Notes: generated from the sequence alone by a model not told the origin. DNA of 64,000 nucleotides from 20CM-2-65-7 sp963830455 (GCA_963830455.1 CAWHMT010000002.1:1092740-1156739), one strand, 5' to 3'. Counted from the first letter of the stretch, positions 1-8,609 are shown. Made by a program: numbers and translations.

Positions 1-2192
1 CGGCGATTGCGACGGTGAACCCCGGCGGCCTGGTCACCGCTGTGGCAGCCGGCTCGGCGGCGATCACCGCGACGAGCGAAGGCCAGAGCGGGTCGGCTGC
101 GGTCAGCGTCACGCCCGTGCCGGTGGCGTCGGTAGATGTGAGCCCCGCGTCGGCGAGTGTCGGGGTGGGACAGACGGTTCAGCTCACGGCGACGCCGCGC
201 GATGCGGGCGGCAACGCGCTGTCGGGACGCGTGGTGACGTGGGGCAGCAGCAACACGGCCGTTGCCACGGTGAACGGCAGTGGGCTGGTCACGGGCGTGG
301 GCGCGGGCTCTGCGACGATTACCGCCACGAGCGAAGGCCAGAGTGGCTCGTCGACGGTCAGCGTCGCGGCGCCAGTGGCGTCGGTGAGCGTGACGCCAGC
401 GTCGGCGAGCCTGACGACTGGGCAGACGGTGCAGCTGACGGCGACTCCGCGCGACGCGGGCGGCAACGCCTTGACCGGGCGGGTAGTGACGTGGAGCAGC
501 AACAACACATCGGTGGCGACCGTGAACAGCACCGGCCGTGTCACCGCTGTGGCAGCCGGCTCAGCGACGATCACCGCGACGAGCGAAGGCCAGAGCGGGA
601 CGGCTGCGGTCAGCGTCACGCCCGTGCCGGTGGCGTCGGTGGGTGTGAGCCCCGCGTCGGCGAGTGTCGGGGTGGGACAGACGGTTCAGCTCACGGCGAC
701 GCCGCGCGATGCGAGCGGCAACGCGCTGTCGGGACGCGTGGTGACGTGGGGCAGTAGCAACACGGCCGTTGCCACGGTGAACGGCAGTGGGCTGGTCACG
801 GGCGTGGGCGCGGGCTCTGCGACGATTACCGCCACGAGCGAAGGCCAGAGTGGCTCGTCGACGGTCAGCGTCGCGGCGCCAGTGGCGTCGGTGAGCGTGA
901 CGCCAGCGTCGGCGAGCCTGACGACTGGGCAGACGGTGCAGCTGACGGCGACTCCGCGCGACGCGGGCGGCAACGCCTTGACCGGGCGGGTGGTGACGTG
1001 GAGCAGCAACAACACATCGATTGCGACCGTGAACAGCACCGGCCGTGTCACCGCTGTGGCAGCCGGCTCGGCAACGATCACCGCGACGAGCGAGGGGCGG
1101 AACGGCACGTCGGCCATCACCGTGACGGTCCCACCAGTAGCGACCGTGAGCGTTTCTCCAGCGTCGACCAGCGTTGCCGTCGGCGGTACGGTGCAGCTGG
1201 CCGTAACCTTACGCGATGCGAGCGGCAACGTGCTGTCGGGACGCGTCGTCACGTGGTCGTCCAACGCGACGAGCGTGGCCACGGTGAGCGTGAACGGGCT
1301 GGTGACCGCGCTGGTCATCGGGTCGGCCACGGTTACGGCGACGAGCGAAGGACAGAGCGGAACCGCAGCCATATCGGTCGTGGCGACGGCACCGGGTCAT
1401 CCCAATCAGCCGGCCGGGTTTACGCCGATCTTCGAGCGGTTGTTCAACAGCCTGCCGGGGACAGCCGGCAGCGACCTGGTCGGCTCGTCGGTCAGAGAGA
1501 GCTCGAGCAATCTCAGCATCATTGCCGATCCGAGCGGTCCCAAGGGTGGCAACAGCCTTCAGATGACGTTTCCGACCGGCCTGTCGGGTGGAGACTCGCC
1601 GTCTCGGTGGGATTTCTGGGGCGCGGCGGGCCCGTATGCGTACACGCCGAAATACAATGAGGTCTACATCGAGTCGTATCTGAAGTGTCCCAGCGCCGAC
1701 TTCTTGAACAATCAGGTCGGTACCAAGCTCTGGTACATGTCCTATGGCGGCGATGGGTCGTACAACCTTAACGACTCGTTCATGCTCTTGGGCAAGTACG
1801 CGACTCCCAGCGCGCCGATGAGCAGTATGTCGATGGATTACCACTCGGCGGAGGTGGACGATCGGGAGACGAGCGATCCGACCCAAGGGTCGGCCCAGCC
1901 ACGCTACGAGAACATGGGTGGCGGCAAGAAGTTCACCTGCGGCGACGGGTGGCATCGCATCGAGGTCTATATGAACCTCGGCACACCCAACAATCACAAC
2001 GGCATCCTCCGGGTCTGGATTGACGGGACCAAGGTGACGGAATACACGAACCTGAAGTACCTGGACACGGACTTCAATTACACGCACGGCTTCTATCATG
2101 GCGAGTGGACGCCGGTGTGGGGTGGCTCCGGCCCCGCGCGCACGCGCAGTGACGTCCTGTACCTCAACTACTTCTACGTCTCGGGCAGATAG
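1..2192 (+). CDS. Secreted Big_2 repeat protein with C-terminal beta-rich domain (5' end outside window)
   Basis: The reading frame is open from the first bases, so the gene starts upstream of the window. The visible part holds about five bacterial Ig-like (Big_2) repeats of about 84 residues, each with the pattern VxxxPAS...GxTVQLTATPRDAxGN...VTWSS...ATV...GxVTxVxAGSATITATSEG. A C-terminal domain of about 260 residues follows, from PAGFTPIFERLFNSLPG to YLNYFYVSGR. That domain contains WIDGTKVTEY and ends in a strand rich in Tyr and Phe, which resembles concanavalin-like jelly rolls of polysaccharide-binding or polysaccharide-lyase proteins (inference). The repeats are nearly identical at DNA level with a period of about 507 bases. 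Probably cell-surface or secreted; a role on the neighbouring EPS is inferred from context. Confidence 0.8.
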   Translation, partial: AIATVNPGGLVTAVAAGSAAITATSEGQSGSAAVSVTPVPVASVDVSPASASVGVGQTVQLTATPRDAGGNALSGRVVTWGSSNTAVATVNGSGLVTGVGAGSATITATSEGQSGSSTVSVAAPVASVSVTPASASLTTGQTVQLTATPRDAGGNALTGRVVTWSSNNTSVATVNSTGRVTAVAAGSATITATSEGQSGTAAVSVTPVPVASVGVSPASASVGVGQTVQLTATPRDASGNALSGRVVTWGSSNTAVATVNGSGLVTGVGAGSATITATSEGQSGSSTVSVAAPVASVSVTPASASLTTGQTVQLTATPRDAGGNALTGRVVTWSSNNTSIATVNSTGRVTAVAAGSATITATSEGRNGTSAITVTVPPVATVSVSPASTSVAVGGTVQLAVTLRDASGNVLSGRVVTWSSNATSVATVSVNGLVTALVIGSATVTATSEGQSGTAAISVVATAPGHPNQPAGFTPIFERLFNSLPGTAGSDLVGSSVRESSSNLSIIADPSGPKGGNSLQMTFPTGLSGGDSPSRWDFWGAAGPYAYTPKYNEVYIESYLKCPSADFLNNQVGTKLWYMSYGGDGSYNLNDSFMLLGKYATPSAPMSSMSMDYHSAEVDDRETSDPTQGSAQPRYENMGGGKKFTCGDGWHRIEVYMNLGTPNNHNGILRVWIDGTKVTEYTNLKYLDTDFNYTHGFYHGEWTPVWGGSGPARTRSDVLYLNYFYVSGR

Positions 2193-2240
2193 CTGGGAGA
2201 GTCGAGCAGTAGAGACGACGCAGTTGGTTGCAAAAATGGA

Positions 2241-2327
2241 TCATCGCTGATCAGAGCATAGCCGCCGAAAGACGGTGACGCAGAGCTAGGGGACTACGGC
2301 GACGAGCATACGTCGCTAGGTCAGCCC
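2241..2327 (+). ncRNA. GEMM-I-family cyclic dinucleotide riboswitch, copy 1
   Basis: The aptamer core shows a P2 hairpin capped by a GAAA tetraloop (2261-2276), directly followed by GACGCAGAGC, the family's conserved core. A GCTGA/TCAGC pair (2246-2250 with 2321-2325) can close P1, and a second helix is formed by GGCGACG/CGTCGC. Aligned by eye to the Vibrio Vc2 aptamer, the base equivalent to ligand-contacting G20 is A. The family literature associates A20 with 3',3'-cGAMP recognition (GEMM-Ib). The P2 helix has one C-A mismatch. An intrinsic terminator follows at once. Identification is by motif; no covariance search was run. Confidence 0.8.
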
Positions 2328-2378
2328 GGCCGCCAGCGCCTCGAGAAGGCCCCGAGCTGCTGGCGGCCGTCTCGTTTA
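2328..2378 (+). terminator. Intrinsic terminator behind riboswitch 1
   Basis: GGCCGCCAGC (2328-2337) pairs perfectly with GCTGGCGGCC (2359-2368), followed by the modest U-run GTCTCGTTT. The 3' arm could instead pair with GCCGCC in the 5' strand of aptamer P2, giving a possible antiterminator. Ligand binding could therefore switch termination; its direction is not determined. Confidence 0.7.
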
Positions 2379-2395
2379 TGTGGTCCGAAGGACAA

Positions 2396-2482
2396 TCATC
2401 GCTGCTCAGAGCATAGCCGCCGAAAGACGGTGACGCAGAGCTAGGGGACTACGGCGACGAGTGTACGTCGCTAGGTCAGCCC
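2396..2482 (+). ncRNA. GEMM-I-family cyclic dinucleotide riboswitch, copy 2
   Basis: This is a near-identical tandem duplicate of copy 1, with the same GCCGCC-GAAA-GACGGT hairpin (2417-2432) and GACGCAGAGC core. The same A occupies the position equivalent to G20 of Vc2. Few substitutions separate the copies across the aptamer, so the duplication is recent or the copies are under strong constraint. It has its own, stronger terminator downstream. Confidence 0.8.
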
Positions 2483-2533
2483 GGCCGCCAGCGTTTCGGG
2501 GAAGCACCCGAATCTCTGGCGGCCGTTGTTTTT
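2483..2533 (+). terminator. Intrinsic terminator behind riboswitch 2
   Basis: GGCCGCCAG (2483-2491) pairs with CTGGCGGCC (2516-2524), with an inner TTCGGG/CCCGAA stem. The run GTTGTTTTT follows. The outer arms match those of the first terminator but the loop region has diverged, so the stem is conserved while the loop is free. Confidence 0.85.
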
Positions 2534-2579
2534 GCAGGGAAGTGACAACCACGTAGTTCGGTAGAATCGCCCCCTCCAA

Positions 2580-2676
2580 GAGGGAGTGCGACAAAGGCAG
2601 ACCCGGTGAAAGCCGGCGACGCAAAGCTCCGAGGCTACCACACGCTTCGCGCGTGCCATGCCAGTCGAGCCGCCGA
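2580..2676 (+). ncRNA. GEMM-I-family c-di-GMP riboswitch, copy 3 (translational type?)
   Basis: CCGGT-GAAA-GCCGG forms P2 with its tetraloop, followed by GACGCAAAGC, a perfect match to the family core. A CACGC-TTCG-GCGTG hairpin forms the second helix, and CCATGCCAGTCGAGCC ends the aptamer. The base aligned to Vc2 G20 is G, predicting c-di-GMP rather than cGAMP, unlike copies 1 and 2. There is no terminator: about 20 bases downstream lies the ribosome binding site GGAGGGG (2698-2703 region) of the gene at 2707. Control of translation initiation is therefore plausible. Confidence 0.75.
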
Positions 2677-2706
2677 ACCTCACTCTTTGTGTTGCTGGAG
2701 GGGATT

Positions 2707-5700
2707 ATGCGTTTAGCAGCCAGATGGCACGAGGTGGCACTTGCCGGTTTGATCTTGTTCACAGCCTGCACGATGGGAGACCGGCCCATCACCTCGAATG
2801 ACCCGCGCACCGCGGGACCGCAAATGGCAAGTGCGAGCGACGCCGGGATCTTGGTCCAGGAAGGTTTTGAGGACAACGCGTTCGCCTCGCGGGGCTGGTA
2901 CGACAACACCGGTATCGCAACCACAACAGCACAACATGTGACAGGGAGTACTCGGGCGCTGGAAGCTCATTTCGCGCTCGGGGCAACGACCCCCACGTGG
3001 GGCGGCGCGGCGCGGCACTTGTTTCCAGCGACCCCCACGCTGTATGTGAGCTATTGGGTGAAGTACAGCGCGAACTGGGTGGGATCGGGCCAGAACTATC
3101 ACCCGCACGAGTTCCAGATTCGGAGTGACCTCGATGGTGATTGGGCCGGGCCGTCGGACACGTACTTGACGGCCTATATCGAGCATAACTATCGCAACGG
3201 GGGGATTCCCAGGCTCGCCCTGCAGGACGCGAAGAACATCAACACCGCTGCCAGCCTGTTCCGTACGGGCGGCGCGACCATTCACGGGACCGATCCCGTG
3301 GCCAACACGGAAGCGCGCTCGATCGGTGGGGCGAACGGCGGCATTGAGGATGGGCTCTACTGGGAGAACTTCGCCTTCAGTACGGGCGTGTACTACAATG
3401 ACAAGTGGTTGACTGACTCCCTCGTACGGTTCCAGCCATCGGCCGGGCCCGGCTACCAGAACCAGTGGAATCACGTCGAAGTCTACTTCGCCATGAACTC
3501 GATCGTGGGCGGAGTGGGTCAGCATGACGGCGTGATGCAGTACTGGTTCAATGGAGTGCTGGTGCTCGATCGGCGTGACATACTGTTCCGCACTGGTGCG
3601 CACCCGGATCTCCGGTTCCATCAGTTCCTGATCAATCCCTACATCGGCGATGGCTCACCAGCCGATCAGTACATGTGGGTGGACGATCTGACGCTGGCCG
3701 CAGGTAGGCCCTCGGGACCTTCGGGCGTGGCCTCGGTCGTCATTGCCCCCTCCGCAGCGGGTGTGGCGGTCGGCGGCACGGCTCAGTACACGGCAACGCT
3801 GCGGGATGCGTCGGGCAACATCCTGACCGGACAACTTGTCACGTGGGCGTCGACCGATCCCGCCGTAGCGACCGTCAATCAAAGCGGGCTCGCTACTGCC
3901 GTCGCAGCGGGTGCGGCCACGATCAGCGCCACGAGCGGGGGTGCGACCGGCACGGCGACGTTGTCGGTCACGGCACCCGTCGCGTCTGTGGTCGTGACAC
4001 CAAGTGCCGTGAGCCAGAATGCCGGTGCGACCCAGCAACTTGTCGCGACGCTCCGGGACGGCAGTGGCAATGTGCTCACCGGGCGCACGGTTGTGTGGAC
4101 CTCCAGCGCCCCTGCCGTCGCCACAGTCAACGCCTCGGGCCTTGAGACGGCAGTTGCGGCCGGGACGGCGACGATTACGGCAACGAGCGAGGGGAAGAGC
4201 GGGACGGCGACGGCTACGGTCACGTCGGTCACGGCACCCGTCGCTTCGGTGGTCGTGACACCAAGTGCCATGAGCCAGAACGCCGGTGCGACGCAGCAAC
4301 TTGTCGCGACGCTCCGGGACGGTAGCGGCAATGTGCTCACCGGGCGCACGGTTGTGTGGACCTCCAGCGCCCCTGCCGTCGCCACAGTCAACGCCTCCGG
4401 CCTTGAGACGGCAGTTGCGGCCGGGACGGCGACGATTACGGCAACGAGCGAGGGGAAGGGCGGCACGGCGACGGTTACTGTCACGGGGGGGACAACCAAC
4501 CCTGGGGCGGTCACCAACCTGTCAGTCGTCGGCACGACGAGCAACTCCATCACCCTGTCGTTCGCCGAGGTAAACGACGGCTCGGGACAACCCGCGAGCT
4601 ATGACATCCGGTGGGCGAGCGGGACGATCACCTGGTGGTCGGCGGCATCGGTTGCGCAGGGCACGTGCCAGGTTCCCCTGACCGGCACAGTGATCGGGAC
4701 AACGCGCAGCTGCACGGTCCTCGGGCTCACGCCGTCCACGACCTATCAGTTTCAGCTTGTGGCGTTCCGGGGGACGCTCAATGTGAAGGCGGTATTTGGG
4801 CCGCTGTCCAACGTAGTGACCGGGGCGACGGCCGCCGCAGCGCTGGCGCCAGTCGCGTCGGTGACGGTGGCTCCAGCGTCGGCGAGCGTAACGACAGCGC
4901 AGACGGTGCAGCTGACGTCGACGCCGCGGGATGCGGGCGGCAACGCCTTGACCGGGCGGGTGGTGACGTGGAGCAGCAACACCACGGCAGTTGCGACCGT
5001 GAACACCAGCGGCCGTGTCACCGGTGTCGCAGCTGGCTCGGCGACGATCACCGCGACGAGCGAGGGGAAGAGCGGCACGTCGGCCATCACCGTGACGGTC
5101 GCACCGGTCGCACCGGTTGCGACCGTGAGCGTGTCTCCAGCGTCGACCAGCGTTGCCGTCGGCGGTACGGCGCAGCTGGCAGTAACTTTACGCGATGCGA
5201 GCGGCAACGTGCTGTCGGGACGCGTCGTCACGTGGTCGTCCAATGCGACGAGCGTGGCGACGGTGAGCGTGAACGGGCTGGTAACCGCGCTGGTCGTCGG
5301 GTCGGCCACGATCACGGCGACGAGCGAAGGAAAGAGCGGAACCGCGGCCATAACGGTCGCGGCGACGCCGCCGGGTGGTCAGAGTGGTCATGCCAATCAG
5401 CCGGCCGGGTTTACGCCGATCTTCGAGCGGTTGTTCAACAGCCTGCCGGGGACAGCGGGCAGCGATCTCGTCGGCTCGTCGGTCAGGGAGAGTGCGAGCA
5501 ATCTCAGCATCATTGCCGATCCGACCGGTCCCAAGGGCGGCAACAGCCTTCAGATGACATGGCCGAGCGGTCTGTCGGGTGGAGACTCCCCGTCTCGCTG
5601 GGACTTCTGGGGCGCGGCGGGACCTTATGCGTACACTCCGAAATTCAATGAGGTGTACATCGAGTCGTATCTGAAGTGTCCCAGCGCCGACTTCTTGAAC

Positions 5701-6183
5701 AATCAGGTGGGGACCAAGCTCTGGTACATGTCCTATGGCGGCGATGGGTCGTTCAATCTCAACGATTCATTCATGCTCTTGGGCAAATATCAGATACCCA
5801 GCGCTCCCATGAGCAGCATGTCGATGGATTACCATTCGGCAGAGGTGGACGATCGGGAGACGAGCGATCCGACCCAAGGGTCAGCCCAGCCGCGCTACGA
5901 GAACATGGGTGGCGGGAAGAAATTCACCTGTGGTGGCAACTGGAATCACATTGAAGTCTATATGAACCTCGGCACACCCAATAATCGCAACGGCGTCCTC
6001 CGGGTGTGGATTGACGGCATCAAGGTGACCGAGTACACGAACATCAAGTACTTGGATACGGACTTCAACTACACGCATGGCTTCTATCATGGAGAGTGGA
6101 CGCCGGTGTGGGGTGGCTCCGGCCCCGCGCGCACGCGCAGTGACATCATGTACTTGAACTACTTCTACGTTTCTGGCAGATAG
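2707..6183 (+). CDS. Secreted multidomain lipoprotein: beta-rich domain, Big_2 repeats, FnIII, C-terminal beta-rich domain
   Basis: Start ATG 2707 is chosen over an earlier in-frame ATG (2653) because GGAGGGG sits just upstream and the resulting N-terminus is a signal peptide with a possible lipobox (LFTAC). The protein has 1158 residues. In order: a jelly-roll-like domain (about 40-330, with repeated Trp/Tyr and a VDDLTLA end), three Big_2 repeats, a fibronectin-III-like domain (about 590-690, VTNLSVVGTTSNSITLSF), two more Big_2 repeats, then the C-terminal domain shared with 1-2192, 6447-7343 and 29024-31879. Its last 1.1 kb is nearly the same DNA as 1120-2192. The mRNA leader carries three GEMM riboswitches. 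Likely a c-di-nucleotide-controlled surface or matrix protein; enzymatic activity is unproven. Confidence 0.85.
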   Translation: MRLAARWHEVALAGLILFTACTMGDRPITSNDPRTAGPQMASASDAGILVQEGFEDNAFASRGWYDNTGIATTTAQHVTGSTRALEAHFALGATTPTWGGAARHLFPATPTLYVSYWVKYSANWVGSGQNYHPHEFQIRSDLDGDWAGPSDTYLTAYIEHNYRNGGIPRLALQDAKNINTAASLFRTGGATIHGTDPVANTEARSIGGANGGIEDGLYWENFAFSTGVYYNDKWLTDSLVRFQPSAGPGYQNQWNHVEVYFAMNSIVGGVGQHDGVMQYWFNGVLVLDRRDILFRTGAHPDLRFHQFLINPYIGDGSPADQYMWVDDLTLAAGRPSGPSGVASVVIAPSAAGVAVGGTAQYTATLRDASGNILTGQLVTWASTDPAVATVNQSGLATAVAAGAATISATSGGATGTATLSVTAPVASVVVTPSAVSQNAGATQQLVATLRDGSGNVLTGRTVVWTSSAPAVATVNASGLETAVAAGTATITATSEGKSGTATATVTSVTAPVASVVVTPSAMSQNAGATQQLVATLRDGSGNVLTGRTVVWTSSAPAVATVNASGLETAVAAGTATITATSEGKGGTATVTVTGGTTNPGAVTNLSVVGTTSNSITLSFAEVNDGSGQPASYDIRWASGTITWWSAASVAQGTCQVPLTGTVIGTTRSCTVLGLTPSTTYQFQLVAFRGTLNVKAVFGPLSNVVTGATAAAALAPVASVTVAPASASVTTAQTVQLTSTPRDAGGNALTGRVVTWSSNTTAVATVNTSGRVTGVAAGSATITATSEGKSGTSAITVTVAPVAPVATVSVSPASTSVAVGGTAQLAVTLRDASGNVLSGRVVTWSSNATSVATVSVNGLVTALVVGSATITATSEGKSGTAAITVAATPPGGQSGHANQPAGFTPIFERLFNSLPGTAGSDLVGSSVRESASNLSIIADPTGPKGGNSLQMTWPSGLSGGDSPSRWDFWGAAGPYAYTPKFNEVYIESYLKCPSADFLNNQVGTKLWYMSYGGDGSFNLNDSFMLLGKYQIPSAPMSSMSMDYHSAEVDDRETSDPTQGSAQPRYENMGGGKKFTCGGNWNHIEVYMNLGTPNNRNGVLRVWIDGIKVTEYTNIKYLDTDFNYTHGFYHGEWTPVWGGSGPARTRSDIMYLNYFYVSGR

Positions 6184-6211
6184 CTGATCTAGCTCGCGCG
6201 CGGATAGGACA

Positions 6212-6252
6212 ACCGGCCAGGCCGTCGACAACGGCCTGGCCGGTATTCTTTT
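6212..6252 (+). terminator. Rho-independent terminator
   Basis: ACCGGCCAGGCCGT pairs perfectly with ACGGCCTGGCCGGT across a five-base loop, followed by ATTCTTTT. It ends the riboswitch-controlled transcript 28 bases after the stop codon at 6183. Confidence 0.9.
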
Positions 6253-6446
6253 GCTCTTGTTGCGAGTGCCATTGGCGTAATTGGTTCGTTCGCAAGCACA
6301 TCTGAGATCATCGAAGCCGGTCCGCGGGCCGGTGTGGCAAGAATGCACAGTGGCGATCGGTCGAGCGATGGCACAACTCCCGGTCAACGCGTAGGTTATC
6401 CGATCGAGAGGAAAACCACGGCAGCCGGCGCTTGGACGGTGGGAAC

Positions 6447-7343
6447 GTGAAGCGAATCCATCAGCTCTTCGTCGCTGTCGTCCTCTCGACCATCAGTTGC
6501 TCGGGCGGCAGCTCTACAATCGCCCCCCCTCCACCGCCGCCAGGCGGTCCCAACCCGCACGAACCGGCCGGCTTTACACCGATCTTTGAGAAAGACTTCA
6601 CTACGCTGCCCGGCGTCGGCACCGATTTGCATGGCGTATCTATCATCGATTACGACCCGCAGAATTTCGCCGTCGTGCAGGATGCGTCGGCCCCGGAAAC
6701 TCCGCCGATGACATTGCGGACTACGTGGCCGGATGGCGAAGTCGGGGGAAACGGGCCCGGCAGATGGAGCTTCTGGGATTCCTTGCCCGAGGCGAACGGG
6801 ACCCCCTATCGGGAGGTATACGTCTCCTTCCGGGCCAGGATACCCACCGCAAACTTCGAGAACCAAGCCGTCGGTACCAAGCTGTTCTATCTCTCCCACG
6901 GGGGTAACGGCACTGGTGCTACGAACGACGAGTTCATGGTCCTGCACAACGGGGACGTACAGAAGCTGATGTCGAGCATGGAGCTGGCCTACTACACGGC
7001 CGAGGCCGATGACCGTGATACCACCGAGCCCAACGGAGGCTCGGGCGTGCCGCGCTATCAGAATGTGAATACGACGAAGCGGTTTACGTGCGGAGTCTGG
7101 AATCTGGTCGAACTGTACGTAAACGTCGGAACACCGAACAACCATAACGGCATTGTCCGAGTATGGATCGATACTGTCCTGGTGACGGAGTACACCGACA
7201 TCAAGTTCCTCGACACAGACTACAACTACACGCGTGGGGTCTACAGTGGTCAGTGGACTCCGATCTGGGGTGGCGTGGGGGGAACAAAGACCCGGGACGA
7301 CTTCATGTTGCTTGACCACTTCTATGTCTCAGGACGTCCCTAA
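6447..7343 (+). CDS. Lipoprotein consisting of the shared C-terminal beta-rich domain
   Basis: GTG 6447 is chosen because GGTGGG lies just upstream and the protein then begins MKRIHQLFVAVVLSTISC, a lipoprotein signal with lipobox cysteine. A short proline-rich linker (APPPPPPGGP) leads into a domain of about 265 residues starting EPAGFTPIFEKDF and ending LLDHFYVSGR. The same domain ends three other proteins in this window; here it stands alone, which defines its boundaries. It is closest to the C-terminus of 29024-31879. Function is unknown; a polysaccharide-binding or lyase-like jelly roll is the best guess. The 3' end overlaps the convergent glycosyltransferase gene by 15 bases. Confidence 0.82.
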   Translation: MKRIHQLFVAVVLSTISCSGGSSTIAPPPPPPGGPNPHEPAGFTPIFEKDFTTLPGVGTDLHGVSIIDYDPQNFAVVQDASAPETPPMTLRTTWPDGEVGGNGPGRWSFWDSLPEANGTPYREVYVSFRARIPTANFENQAVGTKLFYLSHGGNGTGATNDEFMVLHNGDVQKLMSSMELAYYTAEADDRDTTEPNGGSGVPRYQNVNTTKRFTCGVWNLVELYVNVGTPNNHNGIVRVWIDTVLVTEYTDIKFLDTDYNYTRGVYSGQWTPIWGGVGGTKTRDDFMLLDHFYVSGRP

Positions 7344-8594
7344 GGCCCGCCTGTCTTGGAGAAGTGCCAAGTACGCGCCTCTCAACTTGGGCTCCAAAGC
7401 TTCCCAGCTGTACTCTTCCATGGCGGTTCTCCGACCTGCTTGACCGAGCCGATCACGTAACGCCGGGTCCGCCAGGAGATCTGCCACGGCGACCGCGAAC
7501 TCCTCTGGGTCGTCGCGGATGAGAATGTTCTGACCGTCGCGGGCCGACAGGCCCTCGCACCCGACCGTGGTGCTGACGATCGCGCAGCCCATCGCCCAAG
7601 CATCGAGAATCTTGACGCGCGTACCGCCGCCTATCCGTATTGGCACGATGTAGCACGACGCTGCGTGCACAAACGGCCGGATGTCCTCTACGTATCCGGT
7701 GAGCGTGATCCCAAACTCTCGCTGATAACGCTCTATTTCCTCTGGCGTCGCGCGCCCGACCCACGCCACTCGTCGCGTCGCCGCTTTCTTCCTCAGGATG
7801 GGCAGGATCGTGCTCGTGAAATAATCCAGGGCATCCTTGTTTGGATACCAGGTCGTGCCACCGACGAAGACAATGTCACCCTGGCCCGCTGTCTCTGGGG
7901 GGCTGAAGTAGTCCGTGTCAACGCCGTTCGGCACCACGGTGAACCGCGCTCCTGGAGCGATGTTTGTAAGCTTCTCGGCGTCCACCTCCGATACCGCGAC
8001 ATTGAGAGTGACGCGTGGACACCACCGCTGCTCCTCCTGCTTCATCAAGGAGGCCTGGTGGGCCAGGTACCTTCGCCGAAAGGCCGAAGCCTCGACGCCG
8101 GCCCGCCGGGCCAGGAGGATGGATTGAGCATCATGATGCGTGCAGGCCAGAGGCAATCCGCGCAACATCGGGAAATAGTAGGACATGTCCAAGCTGTCTG
8201 CGTGCACCAGGTCGAACCGTTCTCCTTCGAAGAGATCTCGCAGGCGGCGCTCGAATTCCCGCGATTGATAGCTGAAAACCGTATAGGCCCGCCGCTGAAC
8301 GAGGCTGCGAGCGTGGTCCCAAAGAAGCCTGATACGCGAGTGCTCCTGGGGGATCGGGAATGTTTCCACATCGGCGAGATCGCTGAGCCCACGGACCGCT
8401 TCGCGGACGTCGGTCTTGAGCAGACCGCCCTTGCTCCGATAGAAGCAGAGGGCCTTGATGTCGAATGTCCGAGCAAGGAGGCGCAGGATGTTGAACGTGC
8501 GAATCTTGACTCCGCCATCCGGCGGATACGGAAGCGTCTGGGAGAGGAACAGCAGTCTCGGACGCCCGGATGGAGGGGACAGATGCCGCACCAA
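7329..8594 (-). CDS. Glycosyltransferase family 4 (GT-B fold)
   Basis: The 421-residue protein starts with a GT-B N-terminal motif (PRLLFLSQTLPYPPDGG, residues 12-28). The central linker VPNGVDTDYF (221-230) is typical of GT4 enzymes, and the C-terminal nucleotide-sugar site includes GGGTRVKILDAWAMG and a following Glu. It probably transfers a sugar from an NDP donor to the growing EPS repeat unit at the cytoplasmic membrane. It is the last gene of a minus-strand operon with 8610, 9977 and 11992. The start is TTG 8594 or the adjacent GTG 8591. Donor and acceptor cannot be read from the sequence. Confidence 0.88.
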   Translation of the reverse strand: MVRHLSPPSGRPRLLFLSQTLPYPPDGGVKIRTFNILRLLARTFDIKALCFYRSKGGLLKTDVREAVRGLSDLADVETFPIPQEHSRIRLLWDHARSLVQRRAYTVFSYQSREFERRLRDLFEGERFDLVHADSLDMSYYFPMLRGLPLACTHHDAQSILLARRAGVEASAFRRRYLAHQASLMKQEEQRWCPRVTLNVAVSEVDAEKLTNIAPGARFTVVPNGVDTDYFSPPETAGQGDIVFVGGTTWYPNKDALDYFTSTILPILRKKAATRRVAWVGRATPEEIERYQREFGITLTGYVEDIRPFVHAASCYIVPIRIGGGTRVKILDAWAMGCAIVSTTVGCEGLSARDGQNILIRDDPEEFAVAVADLLADPALRDRLGQAGRRTAMEEYSWEALEPKLRGAYLALLQDRRALGTS

Positions 8595-8609
8595 GGACTC
8601 CGTCTGATT

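Noticed and set aside
15..1380. Regularly spaced DNA repeats that could suggest a CRISPR or satellite array
   Set aside because: The repeats are in frame, about 250-507 bases long, and encode Big_2 domains; there are no short palindromic repeats with unique spacers.
1209..2099. Long open frame on the minus strand opposite the first gene
   Set aside because: High GC gives long antisense frames. It lacks motifs and its codon pattern mirrors the Big_2 gene on the plus strand.
6250..6446. A further GEMM riboswitch before the gene at 6447
   Set aside because: A CGATCGG/CCGATCG pair exists, but there is no GAAA-capped P2 and no GACGCA core.
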